NCBI RefSeq assembly: GCF_002223055.1
Contig: NZ_NKFL01000004.1
Span: forward strand, 1,426,001-1,490,000
Length of the DNA stretch: 64,000 nt
Direction of reading: 5' to 3'
Origin: Burkholderia sp. HI2500
GTDB lineage: Bacteria; Pseudomonadota; Gammaproteobacteria; Burkholderiales; Burkholderiaceae
A model generated the notes under the pieces. That model made no database searches. It saw only the letters and a list, made by a program, of their open reading frames with translations, and was not told the DNA's origin. This document shows, one piece after another, positions 1 to 11,000 of this stretch; within the stretch, counting starts at the first letter, position 1, and each line of letters begins with the position of its first letter. Position numbers and translations under genes: made by a program.

Positions 1-1
1 C

Positions 2-3000
2 GAGCAGCAGCTCGCCAGCCTCTGGCAGACGCTGCTCGGCCTCGACGTCACGCCGTCGCGTGACGACCGATTCTTCGCGCTGGGTGCCGATTCGCTCGCG
101 GCGATGCAGTTGCAGGCCGCGATCCGTGCCGCGGTACGCGTGAACCTGCGGCTCGACACCCTGTTCGCCGATCCGGCGCTCGTCGAACTGGCCGACGCGG
201 TCGATCGTGCGGAGCGCGAAACCGGCGAGCCGCTCGCCACGATTTCCGCACGCCGTGTACCGGCCGATGCGGCCGTGTCCACCGCACCGCATGTCGACCG
301 CGCTGCATCGCTCGCCCAGCAACGTTTCTGGGTACTCGCGCAAACGCGCGATGCAAGCGCCGCGTATCACATCGCCGCACACTGGACGATCGACGGCACG
401 CTCGATCGCGCGGCGCTGCAGCGCGCGCTCGATCACGTGATCGGCCGCCACGAAGCCTGGCGCACGACACTCGTCGACAACGACGACGGCGTCGTGATGC
501 AGCGGATCCACGCCCATTTGCCGGTGTCGATCGCCGACCTCGACCTGCGCGACCAGCCGCCCGCCGCGCGGGACGCACAAGCCGCCCGTCTCGCCGAGCG
601 CGAGGCGGCCGAGCCGTTCGACCTCGCACGCGGCCCGCTGCTGCGCGCGACGCTGGTTGCACTCACCGACGACCGTCACCGCCTGCTGCTGACCGCCCAT
701 CACGCGATCACCGACGGCTGGAGCTCGCGCTGCGCGTTCGACGAACTGTCGGCCGCCTATCGCGCGTATGCCGACGGCCGCGAGCCGTCGCTGCCCGACC
801 TGCCGATCCAGTACGCCGACTATGCGGACTGGCAGCGCGACATGCTGGCCGGCGGCGAGGGCGAGCGCCAGCTCGACTACTGGCGCGGCGCGTTGCGCGA
901 CGTGCCGGGCCCGCTCGCGCTGCCGGTCGATCGTCAGCCGGGCGCCACACGCACGCTGCAAGGCGCGCGCGTGTCGGTGCGGCTGCCCGACGCGGTCGCG
1001 GCCGACGTGCGGCAACTCGCGCGCGACGCGCAGGCAACGGTCTTCACGGTGCTGCTGGCCGGGCTCGACGCATGGCTGTCGCGCCTGACCGGCGCAACGG
1101 ACGTCGTCGTCGCGGTGCCGGTCGCGCATCGCCAGCGCCCGGAAACGCGCGCGCTGCTCGGGCTGTTCCTGAATACGGTCGCGCTGCGTGTGCAAGTGGC
1201 GCCGACGCTGCCGTTCCGTGCGCTCGTCGATGCGACGCGCAAGGCGGCGCTCGATGCGGTCGCGCATCAGGACGTGCCGTTCGAGCGGGTCGTCGATGCG
1301 GTGAAGCCGCCGGTCAAGCGCGGCGACGAATGGCTGCGCGTGAAATTCGCGCAACAGTTCGACGCGCGGCACGACAGCGTGCTGCCGGGCGCGACGGCCG
1401 TTGCCACGCCGGGGCCCGACCTCGCCGCACGCTTCGATTTCGCCGTGGATTTCACCGACGATGCGAATGGCATCGAACTGGTCGCGGCCTATGCGACCGA
1501 CTGCATCGACGCCGACACCGCGCGGGCGTGGCTCGACAGCTACGCGGCGCTCGTCGGTGCGGCCGCGCGCGATCCGCACCAAACGACGGCGGTATTGCCG
1601 TGCGACGCAGCGGCCGCTTCGCGCCAGCCGCGCGACGGCCGTGCGCTGCGCGTCGAACATGCGGACATCGTCGCCGCGTTCGCGCGGCAGGCGGCCGCGT
1701 ATCCGCACCGCATCGCGCTCGCCGATGCGTCGGCGTCGCTGACATTCGCCGAACTCGACGATGCGTCGAACCGCATCGCCCGCGCGCTGACCCAGCGCGG
1801 CGTGGCCGCCGAAGCGTCCGTCATCGTCTGCATCGAACGCTCGGCGCGCTTCGTCGTCGGCCTGCTCGGCGCGCTGAAGGCCGGTGCGCTCGCCGTGTTG
1901 CTCGATCCCGCGCAGCCTGCCGCGCGACTGGCCGCGGCGGCAGCAGACTGCGGCGCGCGCTGGGCGCTCGTCGCGGACCCGGCGGCATGGCCTGCCGGCA
2001 TCGACGCACAGCCGCTCGACGTCGACGCGCTCGCGCAGGACGCGACGCTCGCACACGCCACCGGCGTGCGCATCGCACCGCATCCGGAGCAGGGCGCGTA
2101 CCTGATCTATACGTCGGGCTCGACCGGCACGCCGAAGGGCGTCGTCGTGTCGCACGGCGCGCTGGCCGACTACGTGCAGGGGATGCTCGACGAACTCGCG
2201 TTCGCACCGGACGCGTCGTTCGCGATGGTGTCGACCGTCGCGGCCGACCTTGGCCATACGACGCTGTTCGGCGCGCTGTGCGCGGGCCGCACGCTGCACC
2301 TGCTGCCCGCCGCATGCGCGTTCGATCCCGACCTGTTCGCCGAAGAAATGCGCCGCCGCGACGTCGGCGTGCTGAAGATCGTGCCGAGCCACCTGCAGGC
2401 GCTGCTCGACGCACGTGTACCGGCCGACGTGCTGCCGCGCCACGCGCTCGTGACGGGCGGCGAAACGCTCACGTGGGCACTCGTCGCGCGCCTGGCCGCG
2501 CTGGCGCCTGCCTGCCGCGTGATCAACCACTACGGGCCGACCGAAGCGACTGTCGGCGCGATCGCCTGCGACACGGCGTCGATCGCTGCCGATGCGCGCA
2601 ATCCGGCGAGCGGCGTGCCGCTCGGCCTGCCGCTGCCGAATGCGCGCGCGCTGGTGCTCGACGCGTTCGGCGCGTGCGTGCCGGCCGGTGCGACGGGCGA
2701 GCTGTACCTGGGCGGGCCGGGCGTCGCGCGCGGCTACCTGGGGCGTCCGGCGCAGACCGCCGAGCGCTTCGTGCCCGATCCGTTCACGCCCGGTGCGCGG
2801 CTGTATCGCACGGGTGACCGCGTGCGCTTGCGCGCGGACGGCCGCCTCGCGTTCCTCGGCCGTATCGACGACCAGGTGAAGATTCGCGGCTATCGCGTCG
2901 AACCGGGCGAGGTGAGTGCGGCGGTGCGCGCGGCCGGCCCGGTCGCGCAGGCCGAGACGCTCGCGATCGAACACGACGGCCGCCTGCGGCTCGCGACGTT

Positions 3001-6000
3001 CGTCGTGATGCGCGATGGCGCGACCTTCGACGAGGCTGCCGTGCGTGCGGCGCTTGCCGCGAAGCTGCCCGACTACATGGTGCCGGCGCAATTCGTGGCA
3101 CTCGCGCGCCTGCCGGTGACCGCGAACGGGAAGATCGATCGCGCGGCGTTGCGTGAACTGGCGGTCGCCCCGGTCGTGACTGTCGCTGGCGATGCACCGC
3201 AGGGCGCGGTCGAAACGGTGCTCGCCGAAGTCTGGCAGGCCGTACTGAAAGCGCCGAAGGTCGGCCGTGACGACAACTTCTTCGAGCTCGGCGGCGATTC
3301 GATTCTCGTGCTGCAGGTGATCGCCCGCGCGCGCAAGCGTGGTGTGCGCTTCACGCCGAAGCAGCTGTTCGACGGCCCGACGGTCGCCGAACTCGCACGT
3401 ATCGCGAAGACGGAAGCCGTGACTGCCGCTGCCGCGCAGCCTGCCGTTGCCGCCGCAGCCAGCGCGCCTGTAACAGCCAAGGTCCTGACGCCCGCACAGC
3501 AGCGCTTCTTCGCGCTGGACATCCCGCATCCGGGCCACTGGAACCAGTCGGTTGCGTTCGACGTGCGCGGGCCGTTCGACGCGGAGGCATTCGCGCGCGC
3601 GTTCGACGCATTGCTGACGCATCACGACGCGTTCCGCCAGCGTTTCGCGCGCGACGCGGACGGCACGTGGCACGCCAGCGATGCGGCGAAGCCGTACGAC
3701 GCGCTGCCGTTCGTCGAAGTCGCCGCCCGCGACGCAACCGACGCGCTCGCACGTTTCGACGCGTTGCAGCGCCGTCTCGACCTCAGCCGCGGGCCGCTTG
3801 CCTGCGCCTGCGCGGCGCGCTTGCCGGACGGCTCGACGCAGCTCTATCTCGCGATTCACCACGTGATCGTCGATGGCGTGTCGTGGCGCATCCTGCTCGA
3901 CGACCTCGACACGGCCTATCGCGCCGCATGCGAACGCGCGCCGGTCCGACTGTCGCAGCCGGGCCTGCGCGCGGATGCATGGGCGGCACGGCTTGCCCGT
4001 GCGGCAACGGAACCGGCATCGCCGTTCGCGGCTGAGGCCGCGTACTGGGCCGGCATGGCGCAGGGTGACGACATCGTGCCCGATCATCCCGACGCAGCGG
4101 CGACGAACGCCGGTGCGGCCGTCGTCGTGCAGACGATCGACGCGGCCTTGACCCGCGCGGCGCTGACCGATGCGCACGCGGCCTATCGCACGCAGACGAT
4201 CGAACTGCTGGGCGCGGCGCTCGCACGGGCGCTGGCCGGCGTGAGCGGTGCCGCATCGTGCCGTGTCGAACTCGAAGGGCACGGTCGCGAGGCGCTGTTC
4301 GACGACGTGGATGCCAGCCGCACGATCGGCTGGCTGACGAGCCATTACCCGGTGACGCTGCCGGTCACGGCCACGGCAAGTGACACGCTATGCGCGGTCA
4401 AGGACACGCTGCGCGCGGTGCCGCACAAGGGGCTCGGCTTCGGTGTGCTCGCGCACTACGGCGATGCGGCGACGCGTGCGGCGCTGGCCGCCGTGCCGCG
4501 TCCGCGCGTCACCTTCAACTATCTCGGCCAGTTCGACGCGCCGCGCGACGCCACGCTCGTGCCGCGCTTCGGCGGCACCGGCGTGGAGCGCGATCTACAG
4601 GGGCCGCTCGGCAATACGCTCGCGATCCACGCGTATCTCGACACGGATCGCGACGGCGCACGCACGCTGAAAGTGCACTGGGTCTACGGCGCACCGCAAT
4701 TCGAGCGCGCGACGATCGACGCATTCGCCGAACGCTTCGCGGCGGCGCTGCGCGAACTCGTCGACGCGTGCGCGTCGCGCGTCGCGCATCGCGGCGGTGG
4801 CGCGACGCCGGGCGATTTCCCGCTCGCGCAGGCCGCCGGCCTCACGCAGGCCGCGATCGAGCGCACGCCGCTCGACTGGCGCACGATCGACGACGTCTAC
4901 CCGTTGTCGCCGATGCAGCAGGGCATCCTGTTCCATGCGCTGTTCGCCCCCGGTCATGCCAGCTACGTGAACCAGCTCGTCGCGACCGCGGCAGCACTGG
5001 ACGCCGACCGGTTCGCGGCCGCGATCGACGCGTCGATCGCACGCCACGACATCCTGCGCACGAGCGTAATGCCGGACGAAGCCGCGCCGCTGCAGTGCGT
5101 GCATCGCCACGCGCAAATGCCGGTCGAACAGCTCGACTGGCGCACCCGCGGCGACACCTTCGATGCCGATTTCGACGCATGGCTTGCCGCCGATCGCGCA
5201 CGCGGCTTCGACTGGCGCGAGCCGCCGCTGATGCGGCTCACGCTGATCCGTGTGAGCGACGACGCCTGGCGCGTCGTGTGGACGCGTCACCACGTGCTGC
5301 TCGACGGCTGGAGCACCGCGCGCCTGCTCGCCGACGTGCTGCGCGACTATCGCGACCCGGATGCCGTGTCGCCGTTCGCGAGCCGCCCGGCGCTGCGTTA
5401 TCGCGACTTCATCGCGTGGCTCGGCACGCGCGACCGCGACGCCGACGAACGTTTCTGGACCGAACGCCTCGCACGCCTCGACGCACCGACGCTGATCGCG
5501 GAACGCACGGCCGACCGCGCGGATGCCGACATGGTCACGTGGCGCGCGACGCTCGATGCCGACACGCTGACGCGTGCCGCGCTGACGGCGCGCGCACTGA
5601 AGCTGACGGTCAACACGCTGGTGCAGGGCGCGTGGGCGCTCGCGCTGCAGCGGATGACGCACCAGCCGGCCGTCGCGTTCGGCGCGACCGTCGCGGGCCG
5701 CCCCGATGCACTCGCCGACGTCGATTCGGTGCTCGGTCTCTTCATCAACACGCTGCCGGTGATCACGGCGCCCACGCCGCAGCAACGCGCGGCCGACTGG
5801 CTGCAAACGCTGCAACGCGAGAACGCGGCCGCCGCCGAGCACGCGCACACGCCGCTCGCCGACATCCAGCGCTGGGCGCGCGGCGCGGGCGGCGCACTGT
5901 TCGACACGCTGGTCGTGTTCGAGAACTACCCGGTCGACGACACGGCGCGCGACGCCGATCCGCGTGCGCTGGCATTGAGCGACGTGCGCAGCATCGAAGC

Positions 6001-8089
6001 GACCGATTTCGCGCTGACGCTCGTGATCGAAAGCGGTGCCGAACTGACGATCGACTACGGCTACGACACCGCGCGCATCGACGCGCGGCAGGTTGAAACG
6101 TGGCACCGCGCGTTCGTGTGCGCCCTCGATGCACTGGCCCGAACGCCGGATGCGCTGCTCGGCACGCTATCGATCGCCGACGAAGCCACCCGTGACGCAC
6201 TGGCGCGGGCGCAAGACACTACCCAAGCATGGCCGGCGTCGCAGCAACGGCCGCTGCACCTGCAATTCGCCGAGGCGGCACGGGCGACGCCCGACGCGAT
6301 CGCGCTCGAATACGCGGACGTTCACGGCGGCGTGCATCGCGCGACCTATCGCGAACTCGACGTCAGCACGTCACGCATCGCGGCGGCGCTGCGCCGGCGC
6401 GGCGTGCAGCCCGACACGCCGGTCGCGCTGTGCGTCGAGCGCTCGTTCGACATGGTGATGGCGCTGGTCGGCGTGCTGAAGGCCGGCGCGGCTTACCTGC
6501 CGATCGATCCCGACTATCCGGCCGAGCGCATCGCCTACATGCTGCGCGACGCGCGGCCGGCCGTCGCGATCACGCAGGCCCATCTGCGCGAGCAGGTCGA
6601 GGCCGCGCTTGGCGAGGGCGTCACGACGCAGCTGCTGACGGTAGCGGACCTGCTCGCCGACGAAGCCGAAAGCGACGCTGCCGAGGTGACCGCCACGAGC
6701 GACAACGCCCAGCTCGCGTACCTGATCTACACGTCCGGTTCGACCGGCAAGCCGAAGGGCGCGGGCAACACGCACGGCGCGCTCGCGAACCGGATCGCGT
6801 GGATGCAGCACGCCTACGGGCTGACGCGCGACGACGTCGTGCTGCACAAGACGCCGTTCGGCTTCGACGTGTCGGTGTGGGAATTCGTATGGCCGCTGGC
6901 GATCGGCGCGAAGCTCGCGATCGCCGCGCCCGGCGACCATCGCGATCCGGCGCGTCTCGCGGCCGCGATCCATGCGCACGGCGTGACGGTGCTGCACTTC
7001 GTGCCGTCGATGCTCGCCGCGTTCGCTGCGTATCTCGACGATTTCTCGGCCGCTGCACAGTGCGACAGCGTGCGCCTGATCGTCGCGAGCGGCGAGGCGC
7101 TCGCGCCCGAACTCGTCGCAAAAATGGCGCGGCTGCTGCCGAACGCGACGCTCGTGAACCTGTACGGGCCGACCGAAGCGGCCATCGACGTGTCGCACTG
7201 GACCTGCGGCCCCGACGACGCGCATGCGGCCGCGGTGCCGATCGGCCATCCGATCGCGAACCTGCAACTGCACGTGCTCGACGCGGCATGGCAGCCGGTG
7301 CCGGCCGGCGCGACCGGCGAACTGTATCTCGCGGGTGCGGGCCTTGCGCGCGGCTATCTCGGCCGTCCGGCGCTGACCGCCGAGCGCTTCGTGCCCGATC
7401 CGTTCGTGCCGGGCGCGCGCATGTACCGCACGGGCGACCTCGCACGCCGGCGCGCCGACGGCGCGCTCGACTATCTCGGCCGCGTCGACACGCAGGTGAA
7501 GCTGCGCGGCCAGCGGATCGAGCCGGGCGAAATCGAAGCATTGCTGCGCGCGGCGCCCGGCGTGAACGACGCGGTCGTGATCGTGCGCGACGAGCAACTG
7601 ATCGGCTATGTCGCACGCGGCGACGCGGGCCCGCTCGACCGGGCGGCGCTGCTCGACACGCTGCGCGCGCAGTTGCCGGCCTACATGGTGCCGTCGCAAC
7701 TGATCGAACTCGATGCGTTGCCCGTGACGCCGAACGGCAAGTGCGACCGTCATGCGCTGCCCGCGCCGGTGCGCGAAGCAGTGGCGGAAGTCGAGCTGGC
7801 GACCGACACCGAACGCGCGCTCGCCGGGATCTGGCAACGCGTGCTGCACGTGGACGCGATCGGCCGCGACGGCGATTTCTTCCTGCTCGGCGGTCATTCG
7901 CTGCTCGCGACGCAGGCCCATGCGCAGGCGAACCTGCACTGGGGGCTCGCGTTGCCGCTGCGCACGCTGTTCGACACGCGCACGCTGGCGCGCTGCGCGG
8001 AGGCGATCGACGCGGCCTGCGCGGCCCGCGGCGCGACCGATGCGGCGAGCGCGATCGATGCGCTGCTCGGCGAACTGGAAACCCAATAA
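2..8089 (+). CDS. orbI: Ornibactin NRPS OrbI, 3' part (cut by window start)
   Basis: Cytoplasmic non-ribosomal peptide synthetase building the first residues of ornibactin. The frame is open from base 2, so the true start lies upstream; 2695 residues are visible. Domains in order: end of a carrier domain (GADSL near base 90), condensation domain (HHAITDGWS near 700), adenylation domain (TSGSTGTPKG near 2110), carrier (GGDS near 3290), epimerisation domain (HHVIVDGVS near 3860, EGHGRE near 4275), condensation domain (HHVLLDGWS near 5290), adenylation domain (TSGSTGKPKG near 6730), carrier (LGGHSLL near 7890). My hand alignment to GrsA gives specificity codes DLTKVGHVGK (Asp-like, followed by the epimerase) and DVWHVSLIDK (Ser). 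This agrees with D-hydroxyaspartate then serine in the known peptide. No thioesterase is present. Nine bases separate it from orbJ. Confidence 0.96.
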   Translation, partial: EQQLASLWQTLLGLDVTPSRDDRFFALGADSLAAMQLQAAIRAAVRVNLRLDTLFADPALVELADAVDRAERETGEPLATISARRVPADAAVSTAPHVDRAASLAQQRFWVLAQTRDASAAYHIAAHWTIDGTLDRAALQRALDHVIGRHEAWRTTLVDNDDGVVMQRIHAHLPVSIADLDLRDQPPAARDAQAARLAEREAAEPFDLARGPLLRATLVALTDDRHRLLLTAHHAITDGWSSRCAFDELSAAYRAYADGREPSLPDLPIQYADYADWQRDMLAGGEGERQLDYWRGALRDVPGPLALPVDRQPGATRTLQGARVSVRLPDAVAADVRQLARDAQATVFTVLLAGLDAWLSRLTGATDVVVAVPVAHRQRPETRALLGLFLNTVALRVQVAPTLPFRALVDATRKAALDAVAHQDVPFERVVDAVKPPVKRGDEWLRVKFAQQFDARHDSVLPGATAVATPGPDLAARFDFAVDFTDDANGIELVAAYATDCIDADTARAWLDSYAALVGAAARDPHQTTAVLPCDAAAASRQPRDGRALRVEHADIVAAFARQAAAYPHRIALADASASLTFAELDDASNRIARALTQRGVAAEASVIVCIERSARFVVGLLGALKAGALAVLLDPAQPAARLAAAAADCGARWALVADPAAWPAGIDAQPLDVDALAQDATLAHATGVRIAPHPEQGAYLIYTSGSTGTPKGVVVSHGALADYVQGMLDELAFAPDASFAMVSTVAADLGHTTLFGALCAGRTLHLLPAACAFDPDLFAEEMRRRDVGVLKIVPSHLQALLDARVPADVLPRHALVTGGETLTWALVARLAALAPACRVINHYGPTEATVGAIACDTASIAADARNPASGVPLGLPLPNARALVLDAFGACVPAGATGELYLGGPGVARGYLGRPAQTAERFVPDPFTPGARLYRTGDRVRLRADGRLAFLGRIDDQVKIRGYRVEPGEVSAAVRAAGPVAQAETLAIEHDGRLRLATFVVMRDGATFDEAAVRAALAAKLPDYMVPAQFVALARLPVTANGKIDRAALRELAVAPVVTVAGDAPQGAVETVLAEVWQAVLKAPKVGRDDNFFELGGDSILVLQVIARARKRGVRFTPKQLFDGPTVAELARIAKTEAVTAAAAQPAVAAAASAPVTAKVLTPAQQRFFALDIPHPGHWNQSVAFDVRGPFDAEAFARAFDALLTHHDAFRQRFARDADGTWHASDAAKPYDALPFVEVAARDATDALARFDALQRRLDLSRGPLACACAARLPDGSTQLYLAIHHVIVDGVSWRILLDDLDTAYRAACERAPVRLSQPGLRADAWAARLARAATEPASPFAAEAAYWAGMAQGDDIVPDHPDAAATNAGAAVVVQTIDAALTRAALTDAHAAYRTQTIELLGAALARALAGVSGAASCRVELEGHGREALFDDVDASRTIGWLTSHYPVTLPVTATASDTLCAVKDTLRAVPHKGLGFGVLAHYGDAATRAALAAVPRPRVTFNYLGQFDAPRDATLVPRFGGTGVERDLQGPLGNTLAIHAYLDTDRDGARTLKVHWVYGAPQFERATIDAFAERFAAALRELVDACASRVAHRGGGATPGDFPLAQAAGLTQAAIERTPLDWRTIDDVYPLSPMQQGILFHALFAPGHASYVNQLVATAAALDADRFAAAIDASIARHDILRTSVMPDEAAPLQCVHRHAQMPVEQLDWRTRGDTFDADFDAWLAADRARGFDWREPPLMRLTLIRVSDDAWRVVWTRHHVLLDGWSTARLLADVLRDYRDPDAVSPFASRPALRYRDFIAWLGTRDRDADERFWTERLARLDAPTLIAERTADRADADMVTWRATLDADTLTRAALTARALKLTVNTLVQGAWALALQRMTHQPAVAFGATVAGRPDALADVDSVLGLFINTLPVITAPTPQQRAADWLQTLQRENAAAAEHAHTPLADIQRWARGAGGALFDTLVVFENYPVDDTARDADPRALALSDVRSIEATDFALTLVIESGAELTIDYGYDTARIDARQVETWHRAFVCALDALARTPDALLGTLSIADEATRDALARAQDTTQAWPASQQRPLHLQFAEAARATPDAIALEYADVHGGVHRATYRELDVSTSRIAAALRRRGVQPDTPVALCVERSFDMVMALVGVLKAGAAYLPIDPDYPAERIAYMLRDARPAVAITQAHLREQVEAALGEGVTTQLLTVADLLADEAESDAAEVTATSDNAQLAYLIYTSGSTGKPKGAGNTHGALANRIAWMQHAYGLTRDDVVLHKTPFGFDVSVWEFVWPLAIGAKLAIAAPGDHRDPARLAAAIHAHGVTVLHFVPSMLAAFAAYLDDFSAAAQCDSVRLIVASGEALAPELVAKMARLLPNATLVNLYGPTEAAIDVSHWTCGPDDAHAAAVPIGHPIANLQLHVLDAAWQPVPAGATGELYLAGAGLARGYLGRPALTAERFVPDPFVPGARMYRTGDLARRRADGALDYLGRVDTQVKLRGQRIEPGEIEALLRAAPGVNDAVVIVRDEQLIGYVARGDAGPLDRAALLDTLRAQLPAYMVPSQLIELDALPVTPNGKCDRHALPAPVREAVAEVELATDTERALAGIWQRVLHVDAIGRDGDFFLLGGHSLLATQAHAQANLHWGLALPLRTLFDTRTLARCAEAIDAACAARGATDAASAIDALLGELETQ

Positions 8090-8098
8090 GGACGACGG

Positions 8099-11000
8099 AT
8101 GACGAAGGTTCAACCCGACTGGCTCGCGCTCGCGACGCGTTTCGCGCAACTGCCGGACGCGCAGCGCGCGGTCTTCATCGACAAGCTCGGCGCGGCCGGC
8201 ATCGACTTCCGCGTGCTGCCGATCCCGCCGCGCACCCCACGCAGCGACCGCGTGCCGGCGTCGTTCGCGCAGACGCGGCTGTGGCTGCACGCGCGGCTGA
8301 TCGATGCGCCCGATGCGTATCACATCACCGAGCGCCTGGCGCTGACGGGCCCGCTCGACGCGCATGCGCTGCGTCTTGCGTGCGATGCGCTGATCGCGCG
8401 CCACGAGGCGCTGCGCACGACCTTCGACGAAGCGCAGGACGGCGTCGCGCAAACGATCCACGCACCGTTGCGCTGCCCATGGCGTGAAACCGATCTCGAA
8501 GCGCTGCCGGATACGCAGCGCATGGCGCGCGCGGAAACCGTCGCGATGGCCGACGAAGCCGAGCCGTTCGATCTCGGCGTGGCGCCGCTCGTCCGCGCGC
8601 ATCTGGTGCGCTTCGATGCGACGCATCACTGGCTCGCGCTGACCGTGCATCACATCGTGTCGGACGGCTGGTCGTCGGGTGTGATGCTGTTCGAGCTTGC
8701 GTCGTTCTACCGCGCCTATGCGTCGGGCGAGCCGGTGCCGCTCGCGCCGCTGCCGATCCAGTACGCCGATTACGCGCTGTGGCAGCGCCGCTGGCTCGAC
8801 GCCGGCGAGCGCGACCGCCAGCTCGCGTTCTGGCGCGAACGGCTCGATCCGCAACGTGGCGTGCTGGCGCTGCCGGGCGCGACGGCACGACCCGCACGCC
8901 GCAGCGCGCGCGGCGCACGCCATGTGTTTTCGCTCGACGCGCGCGTCGGTGCGCAACTGCGCGCATTCGCGGCCGCATCGGGCGCCACGCCGTTCGCGGT
9001 GCTGCTCGCCGCGCTCGATGCGCTGCTGGCGCGCGCGACCGGCGACGCGCGGATCTGCGTCGGCGTGCCGGCCGCGAACCGCGAACGCGCGGAGGTCGCC
9101 GGCCTGATCGGCTTCTTCGTCAACACGCTGGCGATCGACGTCGACGTGCCCGCGCACGGCGATTTCTCGTCGCTGGTCGCGCGCACCCAGCGTGCGCTGG
9201 TCGACGCACAGATGCACCAGGACGTGCCGTTCGAGCAGGTGGTCGATGCGCTCGGCGTGCCGCGCAGCGCGAGCCACCATCCGCTGTTCCAGGTGATGGC
9301 CGCGTACGGCGAGCGCCGCGCGCTGCCGGCGCTCGGCGCGGCAGCCGCCGCGTTGCTGCCGTCGGGCACGCCGTCCGCGAAATTCGACCTGACGCTGTCG
9401 GTCGAAGCGACGCCGGACGGCACGTTCGACGCCGCCTTCATCTACGCGCTCGACCTGTTCGAGGCGGACGCGATCGCCCGATTGGCCGCGCGCTTCGTCA
9501 CGCTGCTGACCGATGCGCTCGCGCGCCCGGACATGCCGATCGGCGATCTCGACTGGCTGCCCGCCGATGAGCGCGCGCAACTCTTCGCATGGAACGCCCC
9601 GGCGGGCGCGACCGAAGCCGAACCATTCGTGCCCGTGCATGCCCGCATCGCCTCGCATGCTCAGGCACGGCCCGACGCACGCGGCGTGGCCGACATCGAT
9701 CGCGCGTTGACGCGCGGTGAAGTCGACGCGCGCGCGGCACGCCTGGCGCGCCATCTGGTCGCGGCCGGCGTCCGCCCGGAAATGCGCGTCGGCGTCGCGC
9801 TGCAGCGCTCGGTTGACCTGCTCGTCGCGCTGATCGCGGTGCTGAAGTCGGGCGCCGCGTTCGTGCCGCTCGATCCCGCGCATCCGCGCGAACGGCTCGC
9901 GCAGATCGTCGGCGACGCGAACATCGCGCACGTGCTGACCGACCGCGCGAGCGCCGCGTCGCTGCCCGAGCTGCCGGAGCTGCGCGTGTGGCGCGCGGAT
10001 GAAGTCGATGCCCTCGACGAAGCCGCGCACGTCGTGCTGCCGGACGTGCTGCCGGGTCACGCGGCCTATGCGATCTACACGTCGGGCTCGACCGGCAAGC
10101 CGAAGGGCGTGATCGTCGATCATGCGTCGTTCGCGCTGCATTGCGCGGCGATCGCCGAACGCTACGGCGCCAGCGAGAACGACGTGTTCCTGCTGTTCCA
10201 GTCGGTCAACTTCGACGGCGCGCACGAAGGCTGGTTTTCGCAATACATGTCGGGCGCGGCCGTGTCGGTGACGGCCGACGTGCTGTGGCCGCCCGCGCAG
10301 ACCTGCGCGATGATGGTCCGCGACGGCGTGACGATGACGTACGTGCCGCCCGGCTGCGCCGCGCAACTCGCCGAATGGGCGCTCGCGCATGGCGCACCGC
10401 CGACGCTGCGTTCGCTGACGGTCGGCGGCGAGGCGACGTCGCGCGAGGCGTTCGCGATGCTGCGCCGTGCGCTGCCGAACGTGCGCGTGGTCAACGGCTA
10501 CGGCCCGACCGAGACGGTCATCACGCCGACGCTGTGGATGTTCCGACCCGGCGACGATCTCGCGAAGCTCGGCGACGCCGCATACCTGCCGATCGGCACG
10601 CTGGTCGGCGCGCGCACCGCGCACGTGCTCGACGAACGGCTGCATCCGCTGCCGGTCGGCGTGATCGGCGAACTGTACCTGGGCGGCGAGGGGATCGGCG
10701 TCGCGCGCGGTTATCTCGACCGCCCGTCGTTGACGGCCGAGCGCTTCGTGCCCGATCCGTACGGCGCGCCGGGCGCGCGCCTGTACCGCACCGGCGACCT
10801 CGTGCGGCGTCGCGCGGATGGCGTGTTCGACTTCATCGGCCGCGTCGACCACCAGGTGAAGCTGCGCGGGCTGCGCATCGAACTCGGCGAGATCGAGGCG
10901 CAGCTTGCCGCGCACGACGCGGTGCGCGAAGCCTGCGCGGTCGTGCACGGGCAGGGCGCACTGGCGCAGCTCGTTGCGTATGTCGAACTGACCGCCGACG

